A stretch of DNA of 64,000 bases. It comes from Rhodovulum sp. GTDB lineage: Bacteria; Pseudomonadota; Alphaproteobacteria; Rhodobacterales; Rhodobacteraceae. A program made the translations under genes and the position numbers. A model generated the notes under the pieces. The model did no database searches, had not been told where the DNA came from, and worked only from the letters and a program-made list of their open reading frames with translations. Positions 8,531 through 16,282 of this stretch are shown in pieces (the stretch's first letter is position 1; each line of letters opens with the position of its first letter). The stretch lies in assembly GCA_002706605.1 (NCBI GenBank), contig PALT01000033.1:248001-312000 (forward strand), given 5' to 3'.

Positions 8531-9503
8531 TGGTTGATCCCTTTAGTCCAAGATACGGAGTATCGGCGTGGTCCCAGAACAGGGCCTGATCGCCGTCGTG
8601 GCGCAATGTGATGCGGCTGTCCGCCGTGACGGTGCCAATCGCGCCCGCGTCGATGTCGCGTTCCGCAAATCGGGCGCAGACGGCATTGGCGTGCTCGGGC
8701 GCGACGGACAACAGGAACCCGAAACTGGGAAAACTGCGCAGCCAACGATCAAGGTCCACACCGGCGGGCGTCGTTACCGCGCCTAGGTCGATATCGATGC
8801 CCACGTCCGAACATTCGGCCAGCATCAGGGCCGTGCCGATAATGCCGCCCTGACTGATGTCCTTGCCCGCGTGGACCAACCCGCCGCGCGCCAATTCGGG
8901 CAAGAGGGCCAGATCGCCGCGCAACCGGTCGGCAGGCGCGGTCAATGCTGCGCAGAAATTGTCGAAATTCCGATAGGCTCCGCGATGATCCACCGCCGCG
9001 ATCAACAGATCACCCGGTTGGGCGTCAAAGCTGGTGATGACCGCGTCGGCCTTGCCCATGATCGAGGCCGCGATGCCAACGGCGGGGGCGGCTAAGTTCG
9101 TGTGCCCGCCGACAATCGGCACGCCATAGGTTTCGGACGCATCGCGCAACCCCTGCAGGATCGGCGCGGCGGTGGCGGTGTCTGGCGCCCAGACCTGATC
9201 GACAATCGCGGTGGCGCGTCCGCCCATGGCGGCGATGTCGGACAGGTTCACCATCACGGCGCACCATCCCGCGAACCACGGATCATCGGCGACAAAGGCG
9301 GGAATGAACCCTTCGCCCGCGATCAGGTCATACTCCACCCCGTTCCACAGGGCCGCCGCGTCATCGCCCGGCTGGCCCGCGGACAGGGCCGTCAGGTTCA
9401 GATCCCGCGTTGCCGCGCCGATGGCCAGTTTCGACCGGATCGACGGGTGATCGCGCAGGGTGGCGGCGATCTGTTCCACGGGCGAAATCGGTTTCACCAT
9501 CAT
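8523..9503 (-). CDS. nitF: Nit1C AIR synthase-like protein (sll0787 family)
   Basis: A 326-residue member of the PurM/ThiL/SelD/HypE fold (AIR synthase-related). The N-terminal half contains PGDDAAAL and NLSDIAAMGG, the latter a clear Asp-containing ATP/Mg-binding motif. The C-terminal half contains GKDISQGGIIGTALML, the typical glycine-rich motif of the family. These enzymes activate carboxamide or amide oxygens, or phosphorylate, with ATP. In Nit1C clusters the protein is NitF; in some bacteria it is fused to the acetyltransferase (MSMEG_0567 type), here it is separate. Its start overlaps the nitE stop by four bases. The exact substrate is unknown. Confidence 0.9.
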   Translation of the reverse strand: MMVKPISPVEQIAATLRDHPSIRSKLAIGAATRDLNLTALSAGQPGDDAAALWNGVEYDLIAGEGFIPAFVADDPWFAGWCAVMVNLSDIAAMGGRATAIVDQVWAPDTATAAPILQGLRDASETYGVPIVGGHTNLAAPAVGIAASIMGKADAVITSFDAQPGDLLIAAVDHRGAYRNFDNFCAALTAPADRLRGDLALLPELARGGLVHAGKDISQGGIIGTALMLAECSDVGIDIDLGAVTTPAGVDLDRWLRSFPSFGFLLSVAPEHANAVCARFAERDIDAGAIGTVTADSRITLRHDGDQALFWDHADTPYLGLKGSTNA

Positions 9504-10051
9504 GCTGCGCGCCCCCGTGTGGAGGGGCGATGATACCAGCCCGCGACCGGATCGGTGCAGGGCGGATAGTGGCTCAAATCCGCCTCCATCTTCATATGGG
9601 GAATGCCGTGGATCGAGACCTCTTCAAGGGGTTTCCACCGCAGACGCCGGAACAGGATCACGTTCTGCATCTGGACATGGGCCAGAAACCGGTCGCATCC
9701 GCGCGCATTCGCGGTACAGACCGCCAACCGGATCAATTCCGCGCCCAGACGCCCGACGTTGCGGAAATCCTGATCGACGGCCAGACGCGATCCCCACCAC
9801 AGGCGCGGGGCCTCTTCGTGGATGCGGACGGTGCCAACCACCTGATCGGCCTCATGGGCATAGGTGGACAGGGCAACCAGATGTGTCGCGATCAGGTCGA
9901 TGTCATCGCGATCATGCTCGGGGAAGACGCCCTGTTCCTGTACAAACACGCGGTGGCGCAGGTTTTGCGCGCCAAGGGCCTCAAACCGTTTGGACGCGGC
10001 GCGGATATAGTAACCGGGCGTGGTAAAGTGGTGCGGTTCCAGTTCGATCAT
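9500..10051 (-). CDS. nitE: Nit1C GNAT-family N-acetyltransferase (MSMEG_0567 N-terminal type)
   Basis: A 183-residue GNAT-fold protein. It shows the LRHRVFVQEQGVF entry segment, the central VVGTVRIHEEAP strand pair, the acetyl-CoA pyrophosphate-loop region around FRNVGRLGAELIRLA and a late beta segment. The family transfers acyl groups from acyl-CoA to amines; the acceptor in Nit1C is unknown. It corresponds to the N-terminal half of the fused MSMEG_0567 protein, with nitF encoding the C-terminal half. The ATG overlaps the nitD stop and its own stop overlaps nitF, both by four bases, so three successive proteins are coupled. Confidence 0.88.
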   Translation of the reverse strand: MIELEPHHFTTPGYYIRAASKRFEALGAQNLRHRVFVQEQGVFPEHDRDDIDLIATHLVALSTYAHEADQVVGTVRIHEEAPRLWWGSRLAVDQDFRNVGRLGAELIRLAVCTANARGCDRFLAHVQMQNVILFRRLRWKPLEEVSIHGIPHMKMEADLSHYPPCTDPVAGWYHRPSTRGRAA

Positions 10052-11160
10052 GCGGGCACCTTTAGGCGTTCATAGGTCGACAGGGCCGAGCACGCGCCGC
10101 ATTTCCCGCAACCGGCCTTCATATCCACGGACCGGATGCCCGCGCGCACGATCATCGCGCCAAGGGGTTTCAGGATTGAGGTCATGAATTCGCTGCTGGG
10201 GGCCGGGTGGCTTTCCAGTGGGGTGCCGGAAATCGGCACAAAGGGCACCACGAACGGGTAAACCCCCATGGCACACAGGCGTTCGCCCATGTCCAAAATT
10301 GCCTCGCGGCTGTCGCCCAGACCGGCCAGAATATAGGTCGACACCTGACCGCGTCCAAAGACCTTTACCGCCGCTTCAAAGCTGCTGAAATATTTTTCCA
10401 GCGGCACGGAGGCCTTACCCGGCATGATGCGTTGGCGGACCTCAGGTGTGACGGCCTCTAGGTGCATGCCCAACGTGTCGATGCCCGCATCAAACATCCG
10501 TTGATGCCACGCGTCATCTTCGGGCGGTTCGCACTGCCCTTGCAGGGGCAGTGCGACGGCGGCCTTGATCGCCGCCGCACTCTCGGCCAGAACCTTGGCC
10601 CCGCGATCCTTGCCCGCGGGGGTGCCGGTGGTCAGGATCATATGGGTGACGCCGTCCAGCTCAACCGCGGCCTTGGCAACCTCGGCCAGTTGCTCGGGCG
10701 TCTTGTGTGCAATGGTGCGACCGGCGGCAAGGCTCTGCCCGATTGAGCAGAACTGACAGGTCTTTTTGCGGCTTTCATAACGGATGCAGGTCTGCAAAAC
10801 AGTGGTCGCCAGAACGTCGCGCGAATGCAGGGTCGCGATATGGCTATAGGGAATGCCATCAGCGGTGCGGCGTTCGTAAAACTTGGCCTTGGTGGGAAAA
10901 CGCACAGTGCCCACCGGTTCGCCGTCGCGGGTCAGTTGCGACAGGCCCGTGGCATCGGGCGCGGCGGCCAGAAACGGGCTATCGAAACTGGGGGCGGTGT
11001 GGACGGGGACCATCACGGTGGTTTCGCCGATCGTCACGGCCTTGTGGTCGGACGGGCCTGCGCCGCCTCGGCGGCTCTCTTGGCCGACGCAGGGGTTTAC
11101 CATGCGCATCCCGTGGGTTTGCAGCGCGGTGATCAGATCGGAGTGGGACATATCAGACAT
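10048..11160 (-). CDS. nitD: Nit1C radical SAM enzyme (MSMEG_0568 family)
   Basis: A 370-residue radical SAM protein. The cluster-binding cysteines are Cys125, Cys135 and Cys138 ([14 protein letters not shown]), a CX9CX2C spacing instead of the usual CX3CX2C. Later TIM-barrel segments are [14 protein letters not shown]-like [10 protein letters not shown] and [10 protein letters not shown]-terminal CGKCGAC motif (Cys351, 354, 357) may bind a second cluster or zinc. The enzyme should cleave S-adenosylmethionine to start radical chemistry on an unknown substrate. The start at 11160 gives an 8-base overlap with nitC; an alternative ATG is at 11151. All cluster ligands are present, so it looks functional. 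Confidence 0.9.
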   Translation of the reverse strand: MSDMSHSDLITALQTHGMRMVNPCVGQESRRGGAGPSDHKAVTIGETTVMVPVHTAPSFDSPFLAAAPDATGLSQLTRDGEPVGTVRFPTKAKFYERRTADGIPYSHIATLHSRDVLATTVLQTCIRYESRKKTCQFCSIGQSLAAGRTIAHKTPEQLAEVAKAAVELDGVTHMILTTGTPAGKDRGAKVLAESAAAIKAAVALPLQGQCEPPEDDAWHQRMFDAGIDTLGMHLEAVTPEVRQRIMPGKASVPLEKYFSSFEAAVKVFGRGQVSTYILAGLGDSREAILDMGERLCAMGVYPFVVPFVPISGTPLESHPAPSSEFMTSILKPLGAMIVRAGIRSVDMKAGCGKCGACSALSTYERLKVPA

Positions 11161-12133
11161 CCTGCGGGTCCTCCATTTCGGCGGGTTCGGGCATCGGCGC
11201 GGGCTCATAGGCGTGGCGCGTTTTGGCGGGGCGGGTGTCGTGGATCAGGCTCAGCAACTCGGGGCGGGAATAATGCCCGACGCTGTCCATCATGCGTTTG
11301 CGTTTCGCGATCAGACGCATGTCCATCTCGGCGATCAAAATGCCCTCGTTTTCGGTCAGCGGCGGGGCAAGGTGGCGACCCTCGGGGCTGATGATGCAGG
11401 TCATGCATCCGTCGCGCAGACCCTTTTGCAGCTTGGGGTCGGGATGGATTTCGGCGATTTGTTCTTCGGTCAGCCAGCCTGTCGCGTTCACCACAAAACA
11501 GCCGGATTCAAGCGCGTGGTGGCGCATCGTGACCTCGATCTGTTCGCCAAAGATCGGACCGACCAAACTGCCCGGGAAATGACCGGCATGGATTTCCTCG
11601 TGCTGGGTCATCAGGGCATAGCGGGCAAGGGGGTTGTAATGCTCCCAACAGGCCAATGCGCCAACGCGCCCGACGGCGGTGTCCACGACCTTCAGGCCCG
11701 CGCCATCGCCCTGACCCCAGACCATGCGTTCGTGATAGGTCGGGGTGATCTTGCGCCGTTTCAGGGCCAATGTTCCATCCGCATCAAAGATCAGTTGCGT
11801 GTTATAAAGGGAGCCATGGTCGCGCTCATTCACGCCCAGAACCACCACAACGCCGCGTTTCTTGGCGGCATCGGCGACGGCTTGGGTTTCGGGGGACGGC
11901 ACGACGACCGCCTCTTTGATCAGGTCCAGATGCGGCGCGCCCTGTTGGACGGGCGGCAGGACGAATGAGAAATACGGGTAATAGGGCACAAAGGTCTCGG
12001 GAAAAACGATGAACTCTGCGCCTTTGTCGGCCGCCTCGGCGATGGCGTTCAAAACCCGTTCGATGGTGCCCGCCCGCCCGGTCAAATCCGGTGCGATCTG
12101 GACGGCGGCGGCGCGAATGATGTCTGTTCTCAT
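11153..12133 (-). CDS. nitC: Nitrilase, Nit6803/Nit1C type
   Basis: A 326-residue carbon-nitrogen hydrolase with the full catalytic triad: Glu46 in [10 protein letters not shown], Lys128 in [11 protein letters not shown] and Cys162 in [11 protein letters not shown]. These motifs and the length match the Nit6803-type nitrilases that head the Nit1C cluster and turn nitriles into carboxylic acid plus ammonia, usually as spiral oligomers in the cytoplasm. The start was set at 12133, where [15 protein letters not shown] begins the family domain. A 67-base gap containing a strong hairpin separates it from nitB. In Nit1C-bearing strains this gene is needed for growth on cyanide as a nitrogen source, which suggests ammonia release from a cyanide-derived nitrile here too; that is inference. 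Confidence 0.95.
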   Translation of the reverse strand: MRTDIIRAAAVQIAPDLTGRAGTIERVLNAIAEAADKGAEFIVFPETFVPYYPYFSFVLPPVQQGAPHLDLIKEAVVVPSPETQAVADAAKKRGVVVVLGVNERDHGSLYNTQLIFDADGTLALKRRKITPTYHERMVWGQGDGAGLKVVDTAVGRVGALACWEHYNPLARYALMTQHEEIHAGHFPGSLVGPIFGEQIEVTMRHHALESGCFVVNATGWLTEEQIAEIHPDPKLQKGLRDGCMTCIISPEGRHLAPPLTENEGILIAEMDMRLIAKRKRMMDSVGHYSRPELLSLIHDTRPAKTRHAYEPAPMPEPAEMEDPQDV

Positions 12134-12168
12134 TGGTTTGGACCTGTGTGCGTTTTGAAGAAGGGAGA

Positions 12169-12193
12169 CCGGACCGGCGCGGGGCCGGTCCGG
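12169..12193 (-). other. Strong intercistronic hairpin between nitB and nitC
   Basis: CCGGACCGGC (12169-12178) and GCCGGTCCGG (12184-12193) are perfect reverse complements with a 5-base loop. In the minus-strand transcript this hairpin lies 8 bases after the nitB stop and about 36 bases before the nitC start. No U-run follows, only a pyrimidine-rich CTCCCTTCTTC, so it more likely protects the nitB 3' end or partly stops transcription than fully ends it. Confidence 0.6.
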
Positions 12194-12200
12194 CGGTCGA

Positions 12201-12683
12201 TCACACCGTCCAGGTGTCGATGATGACCGCGTTGTCCTTTTTGTGCAGCAGGATGCAGTCCAGCACGTCCTGCGGTGCAATCGGCGTGATGCCGGGCAAC
12301 AGGGACGGTTCGCCATGGCCATAGAGCGCCTGCAGGGCGAAACGGCAGGCGTAGATTTTGCCGCCCTCTTCCATGAAGCGGTTCAGGTTCTTGGCAAAGT
12401 TCTGGTGACCCGGGAACGCCTCATCCCCGAGGGTCGGGAAACCGCGCTGAATGCCCAGGGTCACACCCGGACCGTAGAGCAAGATCGATGTCTCGTACCC
12501 TTTGCGGGCCAGACGGATCGCGTTCAGGATATTGACCAGACCGATGGACCCCTCAAAGGCGACCGTGTGGAACGTGACAAGCGCCTTTTCGCCCTCATCC
12601 GCTTTGACGTCCTCGAACACCTTTTCTTCGTAGTCGACGAAGTAATCACCGTCTTTATGCGCTTCTTTCGTAACCGCTGGCAT
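12201..12683 (-). CDS. nitB: Nit1C DsrE-like protein (MSMEG_0572 family nitrogen-starvation response)
   Basis: A 160-residue protein of the MSMEG_0572 family, first gene of the Nit1C operon. The core looks like a DsrE/DsrF-type alpha/beta fold: [14 protein letters not shown], then [19 protein letters not shown], then [11 protein letters not shown], in which one Cys sits where DsrE-like proteins often carry a functional Cys. The biochemical role is unknown. The ribosome-binding site AGGAGG lies 5 bases before the ATG and is the strongest in the operon. With the hairpin just downstream this suggests nitB is made in larger amount than the other products (inference). The upstream region carries the presumed operator shared with the divergent MocR-type gene. 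Confidence 0.9.
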   Translation of the reverse strand: MPAVTKEAHKDGDYFVDYEEKVFEDVKADEGEKALVTFHTVAFEGSIGLVNILNAIRLARKGYETSILLYGPGVTLGIQRGFPTLGDEAFPGHQNFAKNLNRFMEEGGKIYACRFALQALYGHGEPSLLPGITPIAPQDVLDCILLHKKDNAVIIDTWTV

Positions 12684-12728
12684 CTGTGCCTCCTATTCTT
12701 GCGTAGGACCAGAGATGCAGGATTAGAA

Positions 12729-12764
12729 TTGTATGGATCAATTGCCAGTGCAATGTGCATACAA
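12729..12764. promoter_or_regulatory. Dyad operator upstream of nitB
   Basis: TTGTATG (12729-12735) and CATACAA (12758-12764) form a perfect inverted repeat. An inner repeat ATTGC (12741-12745)/GCAAT (12750-12754) shares nearly the same centre. The site is 46-81 bases upstream of the nitB ATG, where a promoter or operator is expected. A further matching half-site, CCATACAA, lies at 12896-12903 on the side of the divergent MocR-type gene and is an exact reverse complement of TTGTATGG at 12729-12736. MocR-type regulators often bind spaced repeats of this size. Confidence 0.5.
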
Positions 12765-12895
12765 TTAATAGGTCAATAAATCCGTGAGTGGGTACTATTT
12801 GCCCAAAAAATCCGCAGTATCGCCCGCTTTTCACGCATAAAAAGTTCGGCTCAGAGTCGTAAAATTTGACATGCGTCATGGGAATCTGCATATGT

Positions 12896-12903
12896 CCATA
12901 CAA
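12896..12903 (+). promoter_or_regulatory. Third CATACAA half-site near the MocR-type gene
   Basis: CCATACAA repeats the half-site of the nitB-proximal dyad, 59 bases upstream of the regulator ATG. It overlaps TACAAT (12899-12904), a possible -10 element, so binding here could block the regulator's own promoter. A TTGACA at 12866-12871 lies 27 bases upstream of that -10, which is too far for a standard pair, so the promoter itself is uncertain. Confidence 0.35.
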
Positions 12904-12961
12904 TATCCCTTCAATTGTGATTCATTGTGGTGTAGGCAGGGCGCGAAAGGATGGGTGAGAT

Positions 12962-14329
12962 ATGTTGGACTGGATGCCCTCGGCGCTTGATCACGGGAAA
13001 CCCCGCTATATCGCGATTGCGGATGCGATTGCGGCGGATATTCAGGCGGGGGTGCTGACCACCGGAACGCGCCTGCCACCACAGCGTCGCTTGGCGGCGG
13101 AACTGGGCATCGATTTCACCACCGTCTCACGCGCCTATGCCGAGGCGCAGGCGCGCGGCCATGTCCAAAGTCACGTTGGACGCGGCACATTCGTCAAAGG
13201 GCGCATCGCCACGACGAACCCCGATCCCGCCCGCGCCCGCGAGGAAGATCTCGCGATGAACATGCCGCCCGAGCCGCGCGATCCCAATCTGCTGGCCCAG
13301 ATGCAAGAGGGCTTGGGCTACGTCAGCGCCAATATGATCAACCTCTTGCGGTATCAGTCCCCCATCGGGTCCGAGCGCGACCGCATGGCCGCGTCCAGTT
13401 GGCTGAGCATGCGGGGCATGGTGCCGTCGTTGGAACGTGTCGCGGTGACCCCCGGTGCCCATGCGACCATGGCCGCGATCCTGTCGATCATCACCAAACC
13501 GGGCGATGTCATCCTGTGCGAGGCGATCACCTATCCCGGTATCCGCAACATCGCGGCGCGGTTTGGCGTGACCCTGATCGGGCTGGAGATGGACGGCGAG
13601 GGGGTCCTGCCCGATGCGCTTGAGGCCGCGATTGCCGCGCATAGGCCCAAGGCCCTGTATCTGAACCCCACGTTGCAGAACCCCACGACCCTGACCGTGC
13701 CGGAATCGCGGCGATTGGACATTGCCGCCGTCCTGCGCCGTCATCAGTTGACGTTGATTGAGGACGACGCCTATGGGTTCATCCCGATCAAGGCGCCCGC
13801 ACCCATCGCCCTGTCCGCGCCCGACCTGACGTGGCACATCGGCGGTTTGGCGAAGTGCGTGGGGGCGGGCTTGCGCCTCGCCTATACCATCGCGCCCTCT
13901 GCGCGCTGTGCCTATCATCTGGTGCAGGCGATCCGCGCGCTGTCGGTGATGCCCTCGCCCCTGTCGATGGCCCTGATGACCCAATGGATTGAGGACGGCA
14001 CCGCCGACAACATCCGCCGCTTTATCCGCGCCGAAAGCGCGGCGCGCCAAACCATCGCGTCCGAGGTTTTGGGCGGCTTTGACTACAAGACAGCCGAGAA
14101 CGCGTTTAACCTGTGGCTGTGTTTGCCCGATGGGATGGCGCGGGCCGATATCGTCGCCCGCATGGCGCGGCGGCGGCTGGGGCTGGTCCCATCGGATGCA
14201 TTCACGGTCGAAGGCACGCCCAGCGAATGTCTGCGCGTCTGTCTGGGTGGGTCCATCGACCGTGACGACCTGCGCAGCAATCTGCAGTTCCTTGCGAATA
14301 CGATGCAGCCGAACGAATTTCTTGGCTAA
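12962..14329 (+). CDS. MocR-type transcriptional regulator (GntR winged helix + aminotransferase domain)
   Basis: A 455-residue fusion. The N-terminal GntR winged helix (about residues 12-80) shows IAADIQAGVL, LPPQRRLAAELGID and VGRGTFV. A linker leads to a type-I aminotransferase domain with EDDAYG (Asp268/269) and Lys298 in HIGGLAKCVGAG as the likely pyridoxal phosphate Schiff-base lysine. MocR-type proteins sense PLP with an amine or amino acid and bind repeated half-sites. It is transcribed divergently from nitB with 278 bases between, so control of the Nit1C operon and of itself is likely but not shown. Its stop abuts the stop of the following ArsR gene. Confidence 0.92.
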   Translation: MLDWMPSALDHGKPRYIAIADAIAADIQAGVLTTGTRLPPQRRLAAELGIDFTTVSRAYAEAQARGHVQSHVGRGTFVKGRIATTNPDPARAREEDLAMNMPPEPRDPNLLAQMQEGLGYVSANMINLLRYQSPIGSERDRMAASSWLSMRGMVPSLERVAVTPGAHATMAAILSIITKPGDVILCEAITYPGIRNIAARFGVTLIGLEMDGEGVLPDALEAAIAAHRPKALYLNPTLQNPTTLTVPESRRLDIAAVLRRHQLTLIEDDAYGFIPIKAPAPIALSAPDLTWHIGGLAKCVGAGLRLAYTIAPSARCAYHLVQAIRALSVMPSPLSMALMTQWIEDGTADNIRRFIRAESAARQTIASEVLGGFDYKTAENAFNLWLCLPDGMARADIVARMARRRLGLVPSDAFTVEGTPSECLRVCLGGSIDRDDLRSNLQFLANTMQPNEFLG

Positions 14330-14644
14330 CTAGGCGGCGGCAAGGATTGAATCGATCAGGCCGGGGAATTTCGCGTCCAACTCATCCTTGCGCGCGGTGC
14401 TAAGCATCTCGACCCCGCGCCGTTCGCTGCGGATCAACCCGTGCTCGCGCAGGATGCGGAAATGCTGGGACAGGGTGGATTTCGGCACAGGTGTGTCGTT
14501 CACCGTCAGGTAGATCGCACAGGCCTTAGGCTCGGTCGCGTCCACCAGATCGGCAAACACCGCCAACCGCACAGGATCGGCCAGCGCATACAGAACCGCC
14601 TGTAGCGTGACGTCTTCGATCGGGGGGTGCACTAGGACTCGCAT
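14330..14644 (-). CDS. ArsR/SmtB-family transcriptional regulator
   Basis: A 104-residue winged-helix repressor. The sequence ALADPVRLAVFADLVDA begins the fold and KSTLSQHFRILREHGL is the recognition helix-turn-helix. No clear metal-binding cysteine pair is visible, only one Cys in KACAIYL, so the inducer is probably not a classic heavy metal. It diverges from a short-chain dehydrogenase gene; a 23-bp near-perfect palindrome lies between them, so it probably represses both itself and the dehydrogenase. It ends exactly at the base after the MocR-type gene. Confidence 0.9.
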   Translation of the reverse strand: MRVLVHPPIEDVTLQAVLYALADPVRLAVFADLVDATEPKACAIYLTVNDTPVPKSTLSQHFRILREHGLIRSERRGVEMLSTARKDELDAKFPGLIDSILAAA

Positions 14645-14702
14645 GATCGTGATGTACGATTTCTGGGTTCCTTCTTCAATCGTTCAACGGGTCAATTACG
14701 TA

Positions 14703-14725
14703 TTAGTTCGTGAATCATGAACTAA
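14703..14725. promoter_or_regulatory. 23-bp palindromic operator between ArsR and SDR genes
   Basis: The left arm TTAGTTCGTGA and right arm TCATGAACTAA match in 10 of 11 paired positions around a central A at 14714. The site is 58 bases upstream of the ArsR start and 31 bases upstream of the SDR start. Size and symmetry fit a dimeric ArsR-family binding site. Confidence 0.7.
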
Positions 14726-14756
14726 GGGACTTCGGCCGAGACGCCGTCGCACAGAG

Positions 14757-15521
14757 ATGACAGATACAGTGAAATCAGCAATCGTAACCGGCGGCGGGTC
14801 GGGGATCGGCGCGGCCACGGCAAAACGCCTGATCGCGGATGGGTGGTCGGTGACCATCGCGGGCCGGACCTTGGATAAACTGGAAAAGACCGCGGCAGAA
14901 ATGGATGCGGGCAAGCGCGTGAACATCGTTCAATGCGACGTCACAGATCGTGATGCCGTTGCGGTGATGATCGAAAATCATGTCGTAAAATTCGGGGGCC
15001 TGACCGGTCTGGTCAACAATGCGGGTGTGCCCGTGGGTGGTCCGATTGATCAGGTCACACCAGAGGCATGGAAAACCGTCATGACCGGCAATGTTGAATC
15101 CGTGTTTAATACCATAAGCCTGTCCGTCCCCCATCTGGTCGCGGCCAAAGGGTCGATCGTCAATGTGTCGTCGATCTCGGGTCTTGGTGGGGATTGGGGG
15201 TTCAGCCCCTACAACGCGTCCAAAGGCGCGGTCAGCAACTTTACCCGCGCGTTGGCAATGGACTTGGGTGAGCAAGGCGTGCGCGTGAACTCGGTCGCGC
15301 CGGGTTTGACTGAAACCGATATGGCGTCTTTCGTGTTCGCGAACAAACCGGCCATGGAGCAATTCAAGGCGCGCAGCCCTCTGGGTCGCGCAGCCACCCC
15401 CGCCGAGGTCGCCTCGGCCATCGTGTTTCTGTTGGGCGATGATGCAAGCTTTGTGAATGGTGTGAACCTACCCGTGGACGGTGGGATGTCCGCGTCCAAC
15501 GGTCAGCCCAAGTTTACCTGA
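14757..15521 (+). CDS. Short-chain dehydrogenase/reductase
   Basis: A 254-residue classical SDR that moves hydride between NAD(P)H and an alcohol/ketone pair. The cofactor motif is TGGGSGIGAA (residues 11-20). NNAG is at 87-90, and the catalytic set is Ser139 (NVSSISG), Tyr152 and Lys156 (YNASK). The C-terminal PVDGGMSAS stretch is usual for the family. The substrate cannot be told from the sequence. The ATG has only a poor ribosome-binding site. It probably belongs to a regulon of the divergent ArsR repressor through the palindrome upstream. Confidence 0.92.
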   Translation: MTDTVKSAIVTGGGSGIGAATAKRLIADGWSVTIAGRTLDKLEKTAAEMDAGKRVNIVQCDVTDRDAVAVMIENHVVKFGGLTGLVNNAGVPVGGPIDQVTPEAWKTVMTGNVESVFNTISLSVPHLVAAKGSIVNVSSISGLGGDWGFSPYNASKGAVSNFTRALAMDLGEQGVRVNSVAPGLTETDMASFVFANKPAMEQFKARSPLGRAATPAEVASAIVFLLGDDASFVNGVNLPVDGGMSASNGQPKFT

Positions 15522-15626
15522 ACACTGTTCATTATTTCATCCCGTCGCGCAGAAGTGTGGGACGGGATGTTGACGGGCGGCGGGAAACGATGTGACCTGT
15601 CGCCCTGAAGCAAAGGGGATACGAGC

Positions 15627-16016
15627 ATGCGCGGTAGCTGTCATTGTGGGGCGTTGAAATACAAGGCGGGTGCCTTTGTCACGCCGGTCACCCATTGCCA
15701 TTGCGAGACCTGCCGCAAAACACAGGCCGCCCCGTTCGCCAGCACCGCCCGTGTGCGCCGCGAAGATTTTGAATGGATCGGCGATGTCAGTGGCAAGCGG
15801 ACATATGAATCCACCCCCGGCAAGTTTCGCCATTTCTGCGGCACCTGCGGATCGCAGGTCATGGCCGAATGGCCCGCACAGGACACTGTGATCCTTCGGG
15901 TGGCGACGTTGGATGACACGCCCGAGGTGACTGAGTTCCGCCATATCTGGACCTCGCATGATCTGGCATGGCTGGATTATTCGGACGATTTAGACAAATT
16001 CGACGAAGCGCCCTGA
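15627..16016 (+). CDS. GFA/CENP-V fold zinc protein
   Basis: A 129-residue protein of the glutathione-dependent formaldehyde-activating (GFA)-like family. Zinc-binding cysteines stand in SCHCGALKY, THCHCETCRK and CGTCGSQV, the complete set for the two structural zinc sites. Members are small cytoplasmic proteins; the original enzyme was proposed to speed the addition of glutathione to formaldehyde, but most homologues have no proven activity. A short ribosome-binding site (AGGGGAT) lies before the ATG. It stands alone between the SDR gene and a 266-base gap. Confidence 0.9.
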   Translation: MRGSCHCGALKYKAGAFVTPVTHCHCETCRKTQAAPFASTARVRREDFEWIGDVSGKRTYESTPGKFRHFCGTCGSQVMAEWPAQDTVILRVATLDDTPEVTEFRHIWTSHDLAWLDYSDDLDKFDEAP

Positions 16017-16282
16017 GCGGTCCAATCCCGCGAAACACTTGACCAAACGCGAAAAATAGCGCATTTGAGCATCTCGCTGCGCTGCCGCGTGAGCACGCTG
16101 AGCCCTAAAGTGGGCCAGCAGCGCGCCCCATATTCAGTTCCCCATCACGCAGGGTTCTTGCCGCTTTGGCCGGTCGCACGGGATACGCCCGTCGCACCCG
16201 AGGCCTTGCGAACCCTCTGGCCGCTCTGATGGCCGACACGGATCGCGACCCAAGCATTGGGCGCGACCATTAAGGATTTATT
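16017..16282. other. Intergenic region before the DEAD-box helicase
   Basis: 266 bases with no convincing gene. A 41-codon minus-strand frame (16145-16270) has no ribosome-binding site and reads into helicase antisense. The stretch may be a long 5' leader for the helicase mRNA, since such genes are often cold-regulated through their leaders. I see no clear promoter boxes. Confidence 0.4.

Noticed and set aside
16145-16270. 41-codon minus-strand frame before the DEAD-box gene
   Set aside because: Basic low-complexity peptide, no ribosome-binding site, and it continues into the helicase antisense; left as intergenic.
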